Below are positions 31,717 through 40,410 of a stretch of DNA of 44,019 bases, in pieces (the first letter of the stretch is position 1; every line of letters begins with the position of its first letter). Where the stretch lies: assembly GCF_937973075.1 (NCBI RefSeq), contig NZ_CALBWL010000047.1, forward strand, positions 1 to 44,019. The letters run 5' to 3'. The stretch comes from an uncultured Campylobacter sp. GTDB taxonomy: Bacteria; Campylobacterota; Campylobacteria; Campylobacterales; Campylobacteraceae. A program made the position numbers and the translations under genes. The notes beneath the pieces were generated by a model. The model was not told the origin of the DNA, searched no databases, and worked only from the letters and a program-made list of their open reading frames with translations.

Positions 31717-32547
31717 ATGGCAATTAAAACTTATAAACCGTATACTCCAAGTAGAAGATTTATGACCGGGCTTAGTAGTGAGGATATCACTGCAAAAGCT
31801 AGCGTTAGAGGCTTGCTTGTTAAAATTCCTGCCGCAGCCGGAAGAAACAACAACGGTCGCATTACCAGCCGCCATAAACAAGCTGGAGCTGCTAAACTTT
31901 ATAGAATTATTGATTTTAAGCGAAATAAATTCGGCGTTGCTGGCAAGGTCGAGGCGATTGAATACGATCCGAATCGCAACTGCCGTATCGCATTGATCTC
32001 ATACGCAGACGGCGAGAAGCGCTACATTATCAAGCCTAACGATCTTAAAGTGGGCGATGTAGTAGCTGCTGCCGAGGGTGGATTAGATATTAAACCCGGC
32101 AACGCGATGAAGATGAAAAATATCCCTGTGGGAACTATCCTGCATAATATTGAGTTAAAACCGGGCAAAGGTGCTCAAATGGCGCGTAGTGCCGGAGGCT
32201 ATGCTCAGCTTATGGGTAAAGAGGAAAAATACGTCATTTTGCGTCTGCCTAGCGGCGAGATGAGAAGAGTGCTCGCAGAGTGCATGGCTAGTATCGGCGT
32301 AGTAGGTAACGAAGAGTGGGCAAACGTCGTCATCGGCAAAGCCGGACGCAATCGCCATAGAGGTATCCGTCCTCAAACCAGAGGTTCTGCAATGAACCCG
32401 GTCGATCACCCGCACGGCGGTGGCGAGGGTAAGAAAAACTCCGGTCGTCATCCGGTAACTCCGTGGGGCAAACCGACGAAGGGCTATAAAACTCGCCATA
32501 AAAAAGCGAGCGATAAGCTTATAATTTCAAGAAGGAAAGGAAAATAA
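31717..32547 (+). CDS. rplB: 50S ribosomal protein L2 (uL2)
   Basis: 276 residues; needed for subunit joining and peptidyl transfer. The N-terminus is YKPYTPSRR, RNNNGRITSRHKQAG follows, and the conserved MNPVDHPHGGGEGK holds the essential His. The C-terminal basic tail reaches the subunit interface. Confidence 0.98.
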   Translation: MAIKTYKPYTPSRRFMTGLSSEDITAKASVRGLLVKIPAAAGRNNNGRITSRHKQAGAAKLYRIIDFKRNKFGVAGKVEAIEYDPNRNCRIALISYADGEKRYIIKPNDLKVGDVVAAAEGGLDIKPGNAMKMKNIPVGTILHNIELKPGKGAQMARSAGGYAQLMGKEEKYVILRLPSGEMRRVLAECMASIGVVGNEEWANVVIGKAGRNRHRGIRPQTRGSAMNPVDHPHGGGEGKKNSGRHPVTPWGKPTKGYKTRHKKASDKLIISRRKGK

Positions 32548-32549
32548 AA

Positions 32550-32831
32550 ATGGCTAGATCGCTAAAAAAAGGTCCTTTCGTAGATGATCACGTAATGAAA
32601 AAAGTCGTTGCGGCAAAGAAAGCCGGCGATAATAAACCGATCAAGACTTGGTCGAGACGAAGCACGATCGTGCCGGAGATGATCGGACTTACGTTTAACG
32701 TTCATAACGGAAAGAATTTTATCCCGGTTTACGTCACCGAGCATCATATCGGTTATAAATTAGGCGAGTTCGCTCCTACGCGCACTTTTAAGGGCCACAA
32801 AGGCTCCGTGCAGAAAAAGATCGGCAAGTAA
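32550..32831 (+). CDS. rpsS: 30S ribosomal protein S19 (uS19)
   Basis: 93 residues in the 30S head, starting ARSLKKGPFVDDHV. The signature TWSRRSTIVPEMIGLTF and the C-terminal GEFAPTRTFKGHK are intact. AAGGAAAGG lies before the ATG. Confidence 0.98.
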   Translation: MARSLKKGPFVDDHVMKKVVAAKKAGDNKPIKTWSRRSTIVPEMIGLTFNVHNGKNFIPVYVTEHHIGYKLGEFAPTRTFKGHKGSVQKKIGK

Positions 32832-32840
32832 GGATAGAAT

Positions 32841-33173
32841 ATGAGTAAATCAACTATTAAATTTGTTCGCCTTTCGCCGACAAAAGCAAGACTTATCGCG
32901 AAGCAAATTCAAGGCATGAATGCTGAATTCGCCCTTGCTACTTTGGAATTTACGCCTAATCGCGGCGCGAAATATATCGCTACGGCGATTTCAAGCGCGG
33001 TCGCAAACGGCGGCTTTGAGCCTGAAGAGGTCGTAGTTACCAGCTGCCGAGTGGATGCGGGTCCCGTACTTAAGAGATTTCGTCCGCGCGCCAGAGGTAC
33101 AGCTAGCCGTATCCGCAAACCTACTTCGCACATCATCGTCGAAGTAGCAAAACCAAGTAAGAAGGAAGCGTAA
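32841..33173 (+). CDS. rplV: 50S ribosomal protein L22 (uL22)
   Basis: 110 residues; its hairpin helps line the exit tunnel opposite L4. It shows RLSPTKARLIAKQIQG and the hairpin VDAGPVLKRFRPRARGTASRI of the family. AAGGATAG precedes the ATG. Confidence 0.98.
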   Translation: MSKSTIKFVRLSPTKARLIAKQIQGMNAEFALATLEFTPNRGAKYIATAISSAVANGGFEPEEVVVTSCRVDAGPVLKRFRPRARGTASRIRKPTSHIIVEVAKPSKKEA

Positions 33174-33869
33174 ATGGGACAGAAAGTAAATCCGATCGGT
33201 TTAAGATTAGGAATTAATCGAAATTGGGAGTCTAGATGGTTTCCTTCTAAGGCAACGCTTTCCGAAAGCATCGGCGAGGATTACAAGATTCGCAAATTTT
33301 TAAAAGCTAAGCTTTACTATGCGGGAATTAGCCAAATTCTTATCGAAAGAACAGCTAAGAAAATTCGCGTAACGATCGTAGCCGCAAGACCTGGTATTAT
33401 CATCGGTAAAAAAGGCGGCGAGGTCGAAAATTTAAGAAGCGAAGTCGTTAAGCTAGTCAATAAAGACATAGCCATCAACATCAAAGAGGAGCGCAAAGTA
33501 GGCTCGAACGCACTTTTGGCTGCGGAAAACGTAGCTATGCAGCTAGAGCGCCGCGTTGCATTCCGCCGCGCTATGAAAAAAGTCATCCAGGGCGCTCAAA
33601 AAGCAGGCGCAAAGGGAATTAAAATTTGCGTCGCAGGTCGCTTGGGCGGTGCAGAGATGGCTAGAACCGAATGGTATTTGGAGGGACGCGTTCCGCTTCA
33701 TACTCTAAGGGCTAGGATCGATTACGGCTTTGCCGAAGCGCATACTACCTACGGTAATATCGGCATTAAGGTTTGGATCTTTAAGGGTGAAATTTTACAA
33801 AAAGGCATCCAGGCTGAAAAGACCGATGATGCGCCTAAAAAAACACGCAGACCAAGAAGAGGTAAATAG
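33174..33869 (+). CDS. rpsC: 30S ribosomal protein S3 (uS3)
   Basis: 231 residues, part of the mRNA entry helicase. It begins MGQKVNPIGLRLG, has a KH domain with ARPGIIIGKKGGEVE, and the C-terminal block GRLGGAEMARTEW plus GFAEAHTTYGNIGIKVWIFKGE. It starts directly after the rplV stop codon. Confidence 0.98.
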   Translation: MGQKVNPIGLRLGINRNWESRWFPSKATLSESIGEDYKIRKFLKAKLYYAGISQILIERTAKKIRVTIVAARPGIIIGKKGGEVENLRSEVVKLVNKDIAINIKEERKVGSNALLAAENVAMQLERRVAFRRAMKKVIQGAQKAGAKGIKICVAGRLGGAEMARTEWYLEGRVPLHTLRARIDYGFAEAHTTYGNIGIKVWIFKGEILQKGIQAEKTDDAPKKTRRPRRGK

Positions 33870-33871
33870 TT

Positions 33872-34297
33872 ATGTTGATGCCAAAAAGAACAAAATACCG
33901 CAAGATGATGAAAGGTCGCAATCGCGGCTACGCAACGAGAGGAAATTCCTTGACGTTTGGCGATTTCGGTATCAAAGCGGTAGAGGCGGGTAGGGTAAAT
34001 TCTCGCCAGATCGAAGCGGCTCGTGTCGCGATGACGCGCTTCGTGAATCGTCAAGCTAAAATTTGGATTAAGGTATTCCCAGACAAGCCGCTTACCAAAA
34101 AGCCTCTACAAACTCGTATGGGTAAAGGTAAGAGCGGCGTAGAAGAGTGGGTAATGAATATAAAACCGGGCAGGATTATTTTCGAGATGACCGGCGTTAG
34201 CGAAGAGGTTGCTAAAGAGGCGCTTATGCTTTCGATTCATAAACTACCTTTTAAAACGAAAATCGTAAGTAGGGAAAGCGAAAATGAAATATACTGA
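33872..34297 (+). CDS. rplP: 50S ribosomal protein L16 (uL16)
   Basis: 141 residues, at the A-site finger and central protuberance. It begins LMPKRTKYRKMMKGRNRG, with RQIEAARVAMTRFV and MGKGKSGVEEWV. GAGGT inside the end of rpsC serves as ribosome site. It overlaps rpmC by 14 bases. Confidence 0.98.
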   Translation: MLMPKRTKYRKMMKGRNRGYATRGNSLTFGDFGIKAVEAGRVNSRQIEAARVAMTRFVNRQAKIWIKVFPDKPLTKKPLQTRMGKGKSGVEEWVMNIKPGRIIFEMTGVSEEVAKEALMLSIHKLPFKTKIVSRESENEIY

Positions 34298-34466
34298 TTT
34301 GAAAGATAAAGATTTAGCTGAGCTAAATTCTATGTTGAAACAAAGTAAGTTGCTTTTATTTACGGCTAGACAAAAGCTAAAAACTATGCAGCTAAGCAAT
34401 CCTAACGAGATTCGCGCTATCAAAAAAGATATCGCTAGAATCAACACCGCTATTAAAGCGAAATAA
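34284..34466 (+). CDS. rpmC: 50S ribosomal protein L29 (uL29)
   Basis: 60 residues, two helices, with the typical DLAELNSMLKQSKLLLFTARQ and NPNEIRAIKKDIARINT. Located near the tunnel exit. It starts inside the end of rplP. Confidence 0.96.
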   Translation: MKYTDLKDKDLAELNSMLKQSKLLLFTARQKLKTMQLSNPNEIRAIKKDIARINTAIKAK

Positions 34467-34475
34467 GGATAGGTT

Positions 34476-34727
34476 ATGGCATTTAAAAGAGAAATTCAAG
34501 GCGTAGTCGTAAAGAAGGCGGGCGATAAAACAGCTACCGTTTTGGTAGAGCGAAGGGTTATGCACCCTAGATATAGAAAGATCGTAAAAAGATTTAAAAA
34601 ATATCTGATCCACGATGAAAACAACGTCGTAAAGATCGGCGACACCATATCTGCGATCGAGTGCAGACCGCTAAGCGCTAGAAAATCGTTTCGCTTAAAA
34701 GCGGTTTTGAAAACAGGAGTTGAATAA
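34476..34727 (+). CDS. rpsQ: 30S ribosomal protein S17 (uS17)
   Basis: 83 residues, OB fold, early 16S rRNA binder. It shows FKREIQGVVVKKAGDKTATV and HPRYRKIVKRFKKYLIHDENN. The stop overlaps the rplN start (TAATG). Confidence 0.97.
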   Translation: MAFKREIQGVVVKKAGDKTATVLVERRVMHPRYRKIVKRFKKYLIHDENNVVKIGDTISAIECRPLSARKSFRLKAVLKTGVE

Positions 34728-35095
34728 TGATACAGAGTTTTACCAGACTTGCGGTAGCTGATAATAGCGGCGCAAAAGAACTTATGTGTATTAAAGTTTT
34801 GGGCGGCAGCAAAAGAAGATACGCCACAATCGGCGATATTATCGTTTGCTCTGTAAAAAAAGCGCTCCCTAACGGCAAGATTAAGCGCGGTCAAGTAGTA
34901 AAAGCCGTAGTCGTTCGTACGACTAAAGAGTTGCACAGAGGCAACGGCTCGCTAATTAGATTCGATGAGAACGCAGCCGTTATTTTGGATTCAAAAAAAG
35001 AGCCGATCGGTACTCGTATTTTCGGTCCTATCGGTAGAGAGGTCAGATACGGCGGTTTTATGAAGATCGTTTCGCTGGCTCCGGAGGTTTTATAA
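34727..35095 (+). CDS. rplN: 50S ribosomal protein L14 (uL14)
   Basis: 122 residues at the subunit interface. It shows MIQSFTRLAVADNSGAKELM, GNGSLIRFDENAAV and GTRIFGPIGREVR. One-base stop/start overlaps on both sides (TAATG with rpsQ and rplX). Confidence 0.98.
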   Translation: MIQSFTRLAVADNSGAKELMCIKVLGGSKRRYATIGDIIVCSVKKALPNGKIKRGQVVKAVVVRTTKELHRGNGSLIRFDENAAVILDSKKEPIGTRIFGPIGREVRYGGFMKIVSLAPEVL

Positions 35096-35328
35096 TGGCA
35101 GTAAAATTTAAGATTAAAAAGGGCGATCAAGTAAAGATCATCGCAGGTGACGATAAGGGCAAAACAGGCGCAGTCAAAGCCGTGTTTCCTAAAAAAGCTC
35201 AAGTTATCGTCGAGGGTTGTAAAATGGCTAAAAAGGCTATCAAACCAACCGAGCAAAATCCGCAAGGCGGCTTTACAAGCAAAGAGATGCCTATGGATAT
35301 TTCAAACGTTGCGTTGGTAGAGGGTTGA
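35095..35328 (+). CDS. rplX: 50S ribosomal protein L24 (uL24)
   Basis: 77 residues, assembly initiator. The KOW motif KKGDQVKIIAGDDKGKTG is at the N-terminus. It is shorter than the ~104-residue E. coli protein, lacking part of the C-terminal extension. Confidence 0.96.
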   Translation: MAVKFKIKKGDQVKIIAGDDKGKTGAVKAVFPKKAQVIVEGCKMAKKAIKPTEQNPQGGFTSKEMPMDISNVALVEG

Positions 35329-35330
35329 TT

Positions 35331-35876
35331 ATGAGCAGACTAAAAGATAAATATGTAAATTCCATCAGAGCTGCTTTGCAGAAAGAATTTGATATAAAAA
35401 ATCCTATGCTTATCCCGGCGCTTGAAAAGATCGTTATCAGCGTAGGAACGGGCGAATCGAGCAAAGATCAAAAAGTGCTTCAAAATATGGCCGATACTAT
35501 CTCGCTGATAGCAGGCCAAAAAGCGCTTATCGTCAATGCAAAAAAATCGGTTGCCGGCTTTAAAGTGCGCGAAGGTTTCCCGGTAGGCATAATGGTTACG
35601 TTACGAAAAGAGCAGATGTTTGCCTTCCTAGACAAACTGATCTCTATCGCGCTTCCTAGGGTTAAGGATTTCCGAGGACTACCTAGAACGGGCTTTGACG
35701 GACGCGGCAATTATAACTTCGGCTTGCAAGAGCAGCTGATGTTCCCAGAGGTCGAATACGATCAAATTTTAAGAACTCACGGTATGAATATAACCGTCGT
35801 AACGACTACAAATAACGATAAAGAGGCATTTAAATTGCTAGAGTTATTCGGCATGCCTTTTGCAAAAGGAAAATGA
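35331..35876 (+). CDS. rplE: 50S ribosomal protein L5 (uL5)
   Basis: 181 residues; binds 5S rRNA and contacts P-site tRNA. It shows NPMLIPALEKIVISVG, KKSVAGFKVREGFPVG and LPRVKDFRGLPRTGFDGRGNY. The frame could open at TTG 35325, but the ATG at 35331 with GAGGG six bases upstream matches the family N-terminus SRLKDKY. Confidence 0.98.
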   Translation: MSRLKDKYVNSIRAALQKEFDIKNPMLIPALEKIVISVGTGESSKDQKVLQNMADTISLIAGQKALIVNAKKSVAGFKVREGFPVGIMVTLRKEQMFAFLDKLISIALPRVKDFRGLPRTGFDGRGNYNFGLQEQLMFPEVEYDQILRTHGMNITVVTTTNNDKEAFKLLELFGMPFAKGK

Positions 35877-35877
35877 T

Positions 35878-36063
35878 ATGGCAAAAAAATCAATGGTAGC
35901 CAAGGCGAAACGCCCCGCTAAATTTAGCACTCGCGCATATACCAGATGTCAAATTTGCGGTCGTCCGCACTCCGTTTATAAGGATTTTGGAATTTGTCGC
36001 GTTTGCCTTCGCAAGATGGCAAATGAGGGCTTGATCCCGGGTCTAAAAAAAGCAAGCTGGTAA
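35878..36063 (+). CDS. rpsN: 30S ribosomal protein S14, zinc-binding type (uS14)
   Basis: 61 residues, the short form, with four zinc cysteines at C24, C27, C40 and C43 (TRCQICGRPHSVYKDFGICRVC). The start is the ATG just after the rplE stop, with AAAGGAAA upstream; the longer frame back to 35860 contains that site and is rejected. Confidence 0.97.
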   Translation: MAKKSMVAKAKRPAKFSTRAYTRCQICGRPHSVYKDFGICRVCLRKMANEGLIPGLKKASW

Positions 36064-36072
36064 GGAGAAAAG

Positions 36073-36468
36073 ATGATTAACGATCTTATTTCAGATGGAC
36101 TAACTCGCATCAGAAATGCTGCGATGCGAAGGCTAGATACGACTAAGCTTTTTCACTCAAACGTCGTTGAGGCTATGCTTAAAATTTTAGCCGAGAAGGG
36201 CTATATCGAGAGCTACAACGTAGTAGAGGAAAACAATAAAAAGATCATCAACGTAGTGCTTAAATACGACGAAAAGGGCAGGAGCGTGATAAACGAAGTT
36301 AAAAGAATTTCGACTCCGGGCCGCCGTGTATATCAAGGCAAAGATGAGATCAAGCGCTTCAAAAACGGCTACGGAACCGTTGTCGTTAGCACAAGCAAAG
36401 GTGTTATGAGCGGTATCGACGCGCACAAAGCGGGCGTCGGCGGCGAAGTGCTTTGCACGATCTGGTAA
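36073..36468 (+). CDS. rpsH: 30S ribosomal protein S8 (uS8)
   Basis: 131 residues, central organiser of the 30S platform. It shows DLISDGLTRIRNA, STPGRRVYQGKDEI and VVVSTSKGVMSG. In E. coli S8 represses the spc operon by binding an rRNA-like mRNA hairpin; a hairpin lies directly downstream of this gene. Confidence 0.98.
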   Translation: MINDLISDGLTRIRNAAMRRLDTTKLFHSNVVEAMLKILAEKGYIESYNVVEENNKKIINVVLKYDEKGRSVINEVKRISTPGRRVYQGKDEIKRFKNGYGTVVVSTSKGVMSGIDAHKAGVGGEVLCTIW

Positions 36469-36474
36469 GAAGTT

Positions 36475-36516
36475 TCTACTTTTTATGGCATTGTGGTATC
36501 CATTCGTAAAAGTAGA
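36475..36516 (+). promoter_or_regulatory. Long hairpin in the rpsH-rplF spacer
   Basis: TCTACTTTT (36475-36483) pairs perfectly with AAAAGTAGA (36508-36516), and ATGG (36485-36488) with CCAT (36500-36503), around an 11-base loop. This is the only sizeable spacer (77 bases) inside an otherwise tightly packed operon. There is no T tail, so it is more likely an RNase processing or protein-binding site than a terminator. Confidence 0.65.
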
Positions 36517-36545
36517 CATACCCTAGACAAATAAAAAGGAAAATT

Positions 36546-37082
36546 ATGTCAAGAATTGGTAAAAAACCGATCTCTATTCCAAACGGAGTTGAGGTCAAGA
36601 TTGACGGCTCGTCGTTAAAATTTAAAAAATCGAATAACGAAAAAGAGCTTGATTTAAAAGGTCATGTCGATGTAAAAATCGAAGACGGAAAGATAGAATT
36701 CTCGCCTAAGGGTGAGGATAGACAGAGCAGGGCGTATTGGGGAACATACCGCGCTTTAGCCAACAATATTGTCCTTGGTCTTACCGAAGGCTTTTCAAAA
36801 CAGCTCGAAATCAACGGCGTCGGCTATAGAGCTGCGATGAAGGGCAAGGTGCTTGAGCTAAATTTGGGCTTTTCGCATCCGATAAATTTTGAATCTCCAA
36901 AAGGAATCGAAATCTCTGTAGATAAAAACGTCGTAACTATCAAAGGCGACGACAAGCAGCAAGTAGGCCAAGTAGCAGCCGAGATCAGAGGATTCAGACC
37001 TCCTGAGCCATACAAAGGTAAGGGTATTAAGTATCTTGAAGAGCGCATTATCCGCAAAGCCGGAAAAACAGCTAAGAAATAA
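36546..37082 (+). CDS. rplF: 50S ribosomal protein L6 (uL6)
   Basis: 178 residues, two related domains near the factor-binding site. It begins SRIGKKPISIPNGVEV and ends with FRPPEPYKGKGIKYLEERIIRKAGK, the family signature. AAAAGGAAAA precedes the ATG, after the hairpin-containing spacer. Confidence 0.98.
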   Translation: MSRIGKKPISIPNGVEVKIDGSSLKFKKSNNEKELDLKGHVDVKIEDGKIEFSPKGEDRQSRAYWGTYRALANNIVLGLTEGFSKQLEINGVGYRAAMKGKVLELNLGFSHPINFESPKGIEISVDKNVVTIKGDDKQQVGQVAAEIRGFRPPEPYKGKGIKYLEERIIRKAGKTAKK

Positions 37083-37092
37083 GGGTTGAGAA

Positions 37093-37449
37093 ATGACACA
37101 GAACGTATTAAAAAGAAAGATCTCTTTACGAATCAAGAGAAAAAGAAGAATTCGCGCTAAAATTTCAGGCGTCGCATCTTGCCCTAGAATTTCTATTTTC
37201 AAATCCAATAGAACGGTCTATGCTCAGGCTATCGACGACGCGGCGAGCGTGACTTTGTGCGCCAGCAGCGGTAAGGTTTTAAATTTAAAGGCAAACAAAG
37301 AGGGTGCGGCTAGTCTAGCTAAAGATTTAGCCTCCAAGCTAAAAGATAAAGGCATTTCTGAAGCGATTTTCGATCGTAATGGCTATTTGTATCACGGCGT
37401 AATCGCAAGCTTTGCCGAGTCGCTACGCCAAAACGGCATCAAACTATAA
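37093..37449 (+). CDS. rplR: 50S ribosomal protein L18 (uL18)
   Basis: 118 residues, binds 5S rRNA in the central protuberance. It shows RIRAKISGVASCPRISIFKSNRTVYAQAIDD and the C-terminal FDRNGYLYHGVIASFAESLRQNG. Confidence 0.97.
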   Translation: MTQNVLKRKISLRIKRKRRIRAKISGVASCPRISIFKSNRTVYAQAIDDAASVTLCASSGKVLNLKANKEGAASLAKDLASKLKDKGISEAIFDRNGYLYHGVIASFAESLRQNGIKL

Positions 37450-37464
37450 CCCAAAGGAATGATT

Positions 37465-37908
37465 GTGGAAAAGTATAATAGAGAAGAATTCGAAGAGGTA
37501 ATCGTCAATATCGGTAGGGTTACGAAGGTCGTTAAAGGTGGTAGAAGGTTTAGGTTTACGGCTCTTATCGTAGTAGGCAATAGAAACGGCTTGGTAGGCT
37601 TTGGCTTTGGTAAGTCCAAAGAGGTTCCCGACGCGATTAAAAAAGCAGTAGACGATGCATTTAAAAATATCATCAAGGTAAATTTAAACGGCTCTACTAT
37701 CACTCATGATATCGAAGTTAAATACAATGCGAGCAAAATTTTACTTAAGCCGGCGAGCGAAGGTACCGGCGTTATCGCAGGCGGTTCAGTCCGCCCGGTT
37801 TTAGAGCTTGCGGGTGTTAAAGATATCCTCACTAAATCGCTAGGTTCGAACAACTCCTCAAATGTCGTAAGAGCTACGATGAAAGCTCTTAGTATGTTAA
37901 AACACTAA
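37465..37908 (+). CDS. rpsE: 30S ribosomal protein S5 (uS5)
   Basis: 147 residues, translational fidelity and mRNA entry. It shows EVIVNIGRVTKVVKGGRRFRF, VGFGFGKSKEVPDA and PASEGTGVIAGG. An ATG at 37459 directly abuts AAAGGA and leaves no spacer; GTG at 37465 lies six bases after that site and starts the family N-terminus EKYNREEFEEV, so GTG is taken. Confidence 0.97.
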   Translation: MEKYNREEFEEVIVNIGRVTKVVKGGRRFRFTALIVVGNRNGLVGFGFGKSKEVPDAIKKAVDDAFKNIIKVNLNGSTITHDIEVKYNASKILLKPASEGTGVIAGGSVRPVLELAGVKDILTKSLGSNNSSNVVRATMKALSMLKH

Positions 37909-37920
37909 CAAGGATAAAAG

Positions 37921-38322
37921 ATGGGATTAGAAAATCTTAAAAAAGCTCCGGGCTCGACTCACGCTACTAAGCGCTTGGGTCGCGGTCAAGGAAGCGGCCT
38001 AGGCAAAACTGCGGGTCGCGGCGGCAAGGGTCAGACCGCGCGTACCGGCTCTCATGAAAAAAGAGGCTTCGAGGGCGGTCAGCAGCCGATTCAGCGAAGG
38101 CTTCCAAAGGTAGGTTTTACTTCTAAATTTGAAAAGCCTTACGTGATCAATGTCGATAAAATCGAAGCTATCAAAGATCTTAGTGAGATCACGATCGAAA
38201 GCATCAAATCCGTTCATAAAATTTCAAATTCCGTTAAAAAGATCAAGCTGATCGGCGTAGGCGCAAAAGCGCTCGCTAGCAAGATCAAAGACGAGAACGT
38301 AAAGTCTAGCGGACAAAAATAA
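37921..38322 (+). CDS. rplO: 50S ribosomal protein L15 (uL15)
   Basis: 133 residues. The Gly/Arg-rich N-terminal arm (GRGQGSGLGKTAGRGGKGQ) threads through 23S rRNA. Gene rpmD (L30), which in many bacteria lies between rpsE and rplO, is absent here: only 12 bases separate them. The stop overlaps the secY start (TAATG). Confidence 0.97.
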   Translation: MGLENLKKAPGSTHATKRLGRGQGSGLGKTAGRGGKGQTARTGSHEKRGFEGGQQPIQRRLPKVGFTSKFEKPYVINVDKIEAIKDLSEITIESIKSVHKISNSVKKIKLIGVGAKALASKIKDENVKSSGQK

Positions 38323-39587
38323 TGAATAAATCGCTACGCAACAAAATTCTCATTACTTTGGGCTTTCTTTTTGCCTATAGGTTGCTAGCTTACGTGCCAG
38401 TTCCGGGAGTGGACGTTGAGGTTATAAAGCAATTTTTTCAAAACAATAGCAACAACGCTTTTGGAATGTTTAATATGTTTAGCGGTAACGCGGCGGAGCG
38501 ATTCAGCGTTATCTCGCTAGGCATTATGCCTTATATTACCGCTTCGATCATTATGGAGCTGCTTGCCGCAACCTTTCCAAATTTAGGCAAACTCAAAAAA
38601 GAGCGCGACGGTATGCAGAAATATATGCAGATCATCCGATACGCTACCATAGCGATTGCTATGGTTCAATCCATCGGTGTTAGCATCGGCTTGCAGGGCA
38701 TCCACGGACAAACCGGAGCGCCTGCGATAATGGCCGAAAATACCAACGAGTTTGTTTTCATCTCGTGCATTTCGATGCTGGCAGGCACCATGCTTTTGAT
38801 GTGGATCGGCGAGCAGATTACGCAGCGCGGCGTCGGTAACGGCACTAGCCTTATTATCTTTGCAGGTATCGTAAGCGCCATCCCTAGAGCGATCGGAAGT
38901 ACCGTAAATTTAGTAAATACCGGCGAAATGAACGTTTTAAAGCTAATCGCGATCGTGCTAATTATCCTGGCTACTATCGGAGCGATTTTATATGTGGAGC
39001 TAGGTGAACGCAGAATTCCGGTATCGTTTTCGCGCAAGGTATTGATGGCGAATCAAAACAAGCGCATTATGAATTACGTGCCGATCAAGCTAAATTTAAG
39101 TGGCGTCATTCCGCCTATTTTTGCAAGCGCGATTTTGATGTTTCCGACTACAATTTTACAGGCAAGCACCAATCCGATCATCCAAAAGATCCACGATTTC
39201 CTTAGCCCTAGCAATTACTTCTTTAACTTTTTGACCTTTGTGTTGGTTATATTTTTCGCTTATTTTTATGCGTCAATTGCTTTTAATTCCAAGGACATTA
39301 GTGAAAATTTAAAGAAGCAGGGCGGATTTATCCCGGGCATTCGTCCGGGCGAGGGAACGGCGAGCTTTTTAAACGAAGTCGCCAGCCGTCTTACGTTTTG
39401 GGGTTCGATCTATCTCGGGCTAGTAACCGTCATCCCGTGGCTGCTCGTTAAATTTATGGGCGTGCCGTTTTATTTCGGCGGCACCAGCGTGCTGATCGTC
39501 GTCTCCGTCGCTCTTGATACGATGAGGCGCATCGAAGCGCAGATCTATATGAACAAATATCAGACTCTAAGTGCGGTCGGGCTATAA
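38322..39587 (+). CDS. secY: Preprotein translocase subunit SecY
   Basis: 421 residues with ten membrane helices forming the Sec channel. Visible are the N-terminal RLLAYVPVPGVD, the plug-adjacent SLGIMPYITASIIMELL, ITQRGVGNGTSLIIFAGIV, and the cytosolic loops with RRIPV and GFIPGIRPGEGTASFL. It is co-translated with rplO by one-base overlap. Confidence 0.98.
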   Translation: MNKSLRNKILITLGFLFAYRLLAYVPVPGVDVEVIKQFFQNNSNNAFGMFNMFSGNAAERFSVISLGIMPYITASIIMELLAATFPNLGKLKKERDGMQKYMQIIRYATIAIAMVQSIGVSIGLQGIHGQTGAPAIMAENTNEFVFISCISMLAGTMLLMWIGEQITQRGVGNGTSLIIFAGIVSAIPRAIGSTVNLVNTGEMNVLKLIAIVLIILATIGAILYVELGERRIPVSFSRKVLMANQNKRIMNYVPIKLNLSGVIPPIFASAILMFPTTILQASTNPIIQKIHDFLSPSNYFFNFLTFVLVIFFAYFYASIAFNSKDISENLKKQGGFIPGIRPGEGTASFLNEVASRLTFWGSIYLGLVTVIPWLLVKFMGVPFYFGGTSVLIVVSVALDTMRRIEAQIYMNKYQTLSAVGL

Positions 39588-39589
39588 AA

Positions 39590-40348
39590 ATGGCAATTTT
39601 GCTTAAAACAAAAAAAGATTTGCAGGGGTTGCGTGCAGCGAACAAGATCGTCGCGCAAGCCCTTGATTATGCAACTTCATTTATAAAGCCGGGTCTTAGC
39701 CTACTCGAAGTCGATAAGAAGATCGACGATTTCATCACATCCAAGGGTGCGTATCCTGCTTTTAAAGGGCTATACGGCTTTCCAAACGCCGCTTGCCTCT
39801 CGCTAAACGAAGTCATCATCCACGGCATCCCAGACGAAACGATCTTGCAGGAGGGCGATATCTTAGGCGTCGATCTAGGCTCGAAGCTAAACGGATATTT
39901 CGGCGACAGCGCACGCACCCTGCCCGTCGGTAAAATTTCAAAAGCCGATGAGGAGCTCATCGCATGCAGTAAGGATACGCTGGAGTTTGCCATCAAAACG
40001 ATCAGAGTAGGAATGCACTTCAAAGAGCTAAGCTTCGAGATCGAGAAATTTATCCGTGCGCGCGGCTTCGTGCCGCTATACGGCTTCTGCGGTCACGGCA
40101 TCGGCAAGCACCCGCACGAAGAGCCTGAGATCCCAAACTATCTAGAAGGTAACAATCCAAAATCAGGTCCTAAAATCAAAAACGGCATGGTCTTTTGCAT
40201 CGAGCCGATGATCTGCCAAAAGGACGGCACGCCGGTCATCGCCGAGGATAAATGGAGCACGAGAAGCAGGGACGGACTTCGCACTAGTCACTACGAGCAT
40301 TGCATGGCGGTTTTCGACGGCAAGGTAGAAGTCCTAAGCGTCGCGTAG
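39590..40348 (+). CDS. map: Methionine aminopeptidase, type I
   Basis: 252 residues; removes initiator Met from nascent proteins. Metal ligands are in place: the two Asp of GVDLGSKLNGYFGDSART, His in CGHGIGKHPHEEPEIPN, Glu in VFCIEPM and Glu in SHYEHCMAV. Two bases after secY, and apparently the last gene of the operon; infA, which often follows map, is not present. Confidence 0.97.
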   Translation: MAILLKTKKDLQGLRAANKIVAQALDYATSFIKPGLSLLEVDKKIDDFITSKGAYPAFKGLYGFPNAACLSLNEVIIHGIPDETILQEGDILGVDLGSKLNGYFGDSARTLPVGKISKADEELIACSKDTLEFAIKTIRVGMHFKELSFEIEKFIRARGFVPLYGFCGHGIGKHPHEEPEIPNYLEGNNPKSGPKIKNGMVFCIEPMICQKDGTPVIAEDKWSTRSRDGLRTSHYEHCMAVFDGKVEVLSVA

Positions 40349-40350
40349 AT

Positions 40351-40410
40351 TTTCGCACAAAAGGTGACTTGGGCTGGTTAAAATTTTTCACTTTGTCGGT
40401 GCGAAATTTT
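40351..40410 (+). terminator. Likely terminator of the S10-spc operon
   Basis: TTTCGCAC (40351-40358) pairs with GTGCGAAA (40399-40406), with inner GGTGA/TCAC pairing in the 40-base loop, and TTTT follows directly. It begins 2 bases after the map stop codon. Confidence 0.6.

Noticed and set aside
37909..37920. Missing rpmD (L30) as a local deletion
   Set aside because: To my knowledge absence of L30 is general in Campylobacterota, so it is lineage character, not an oddity of this strain.
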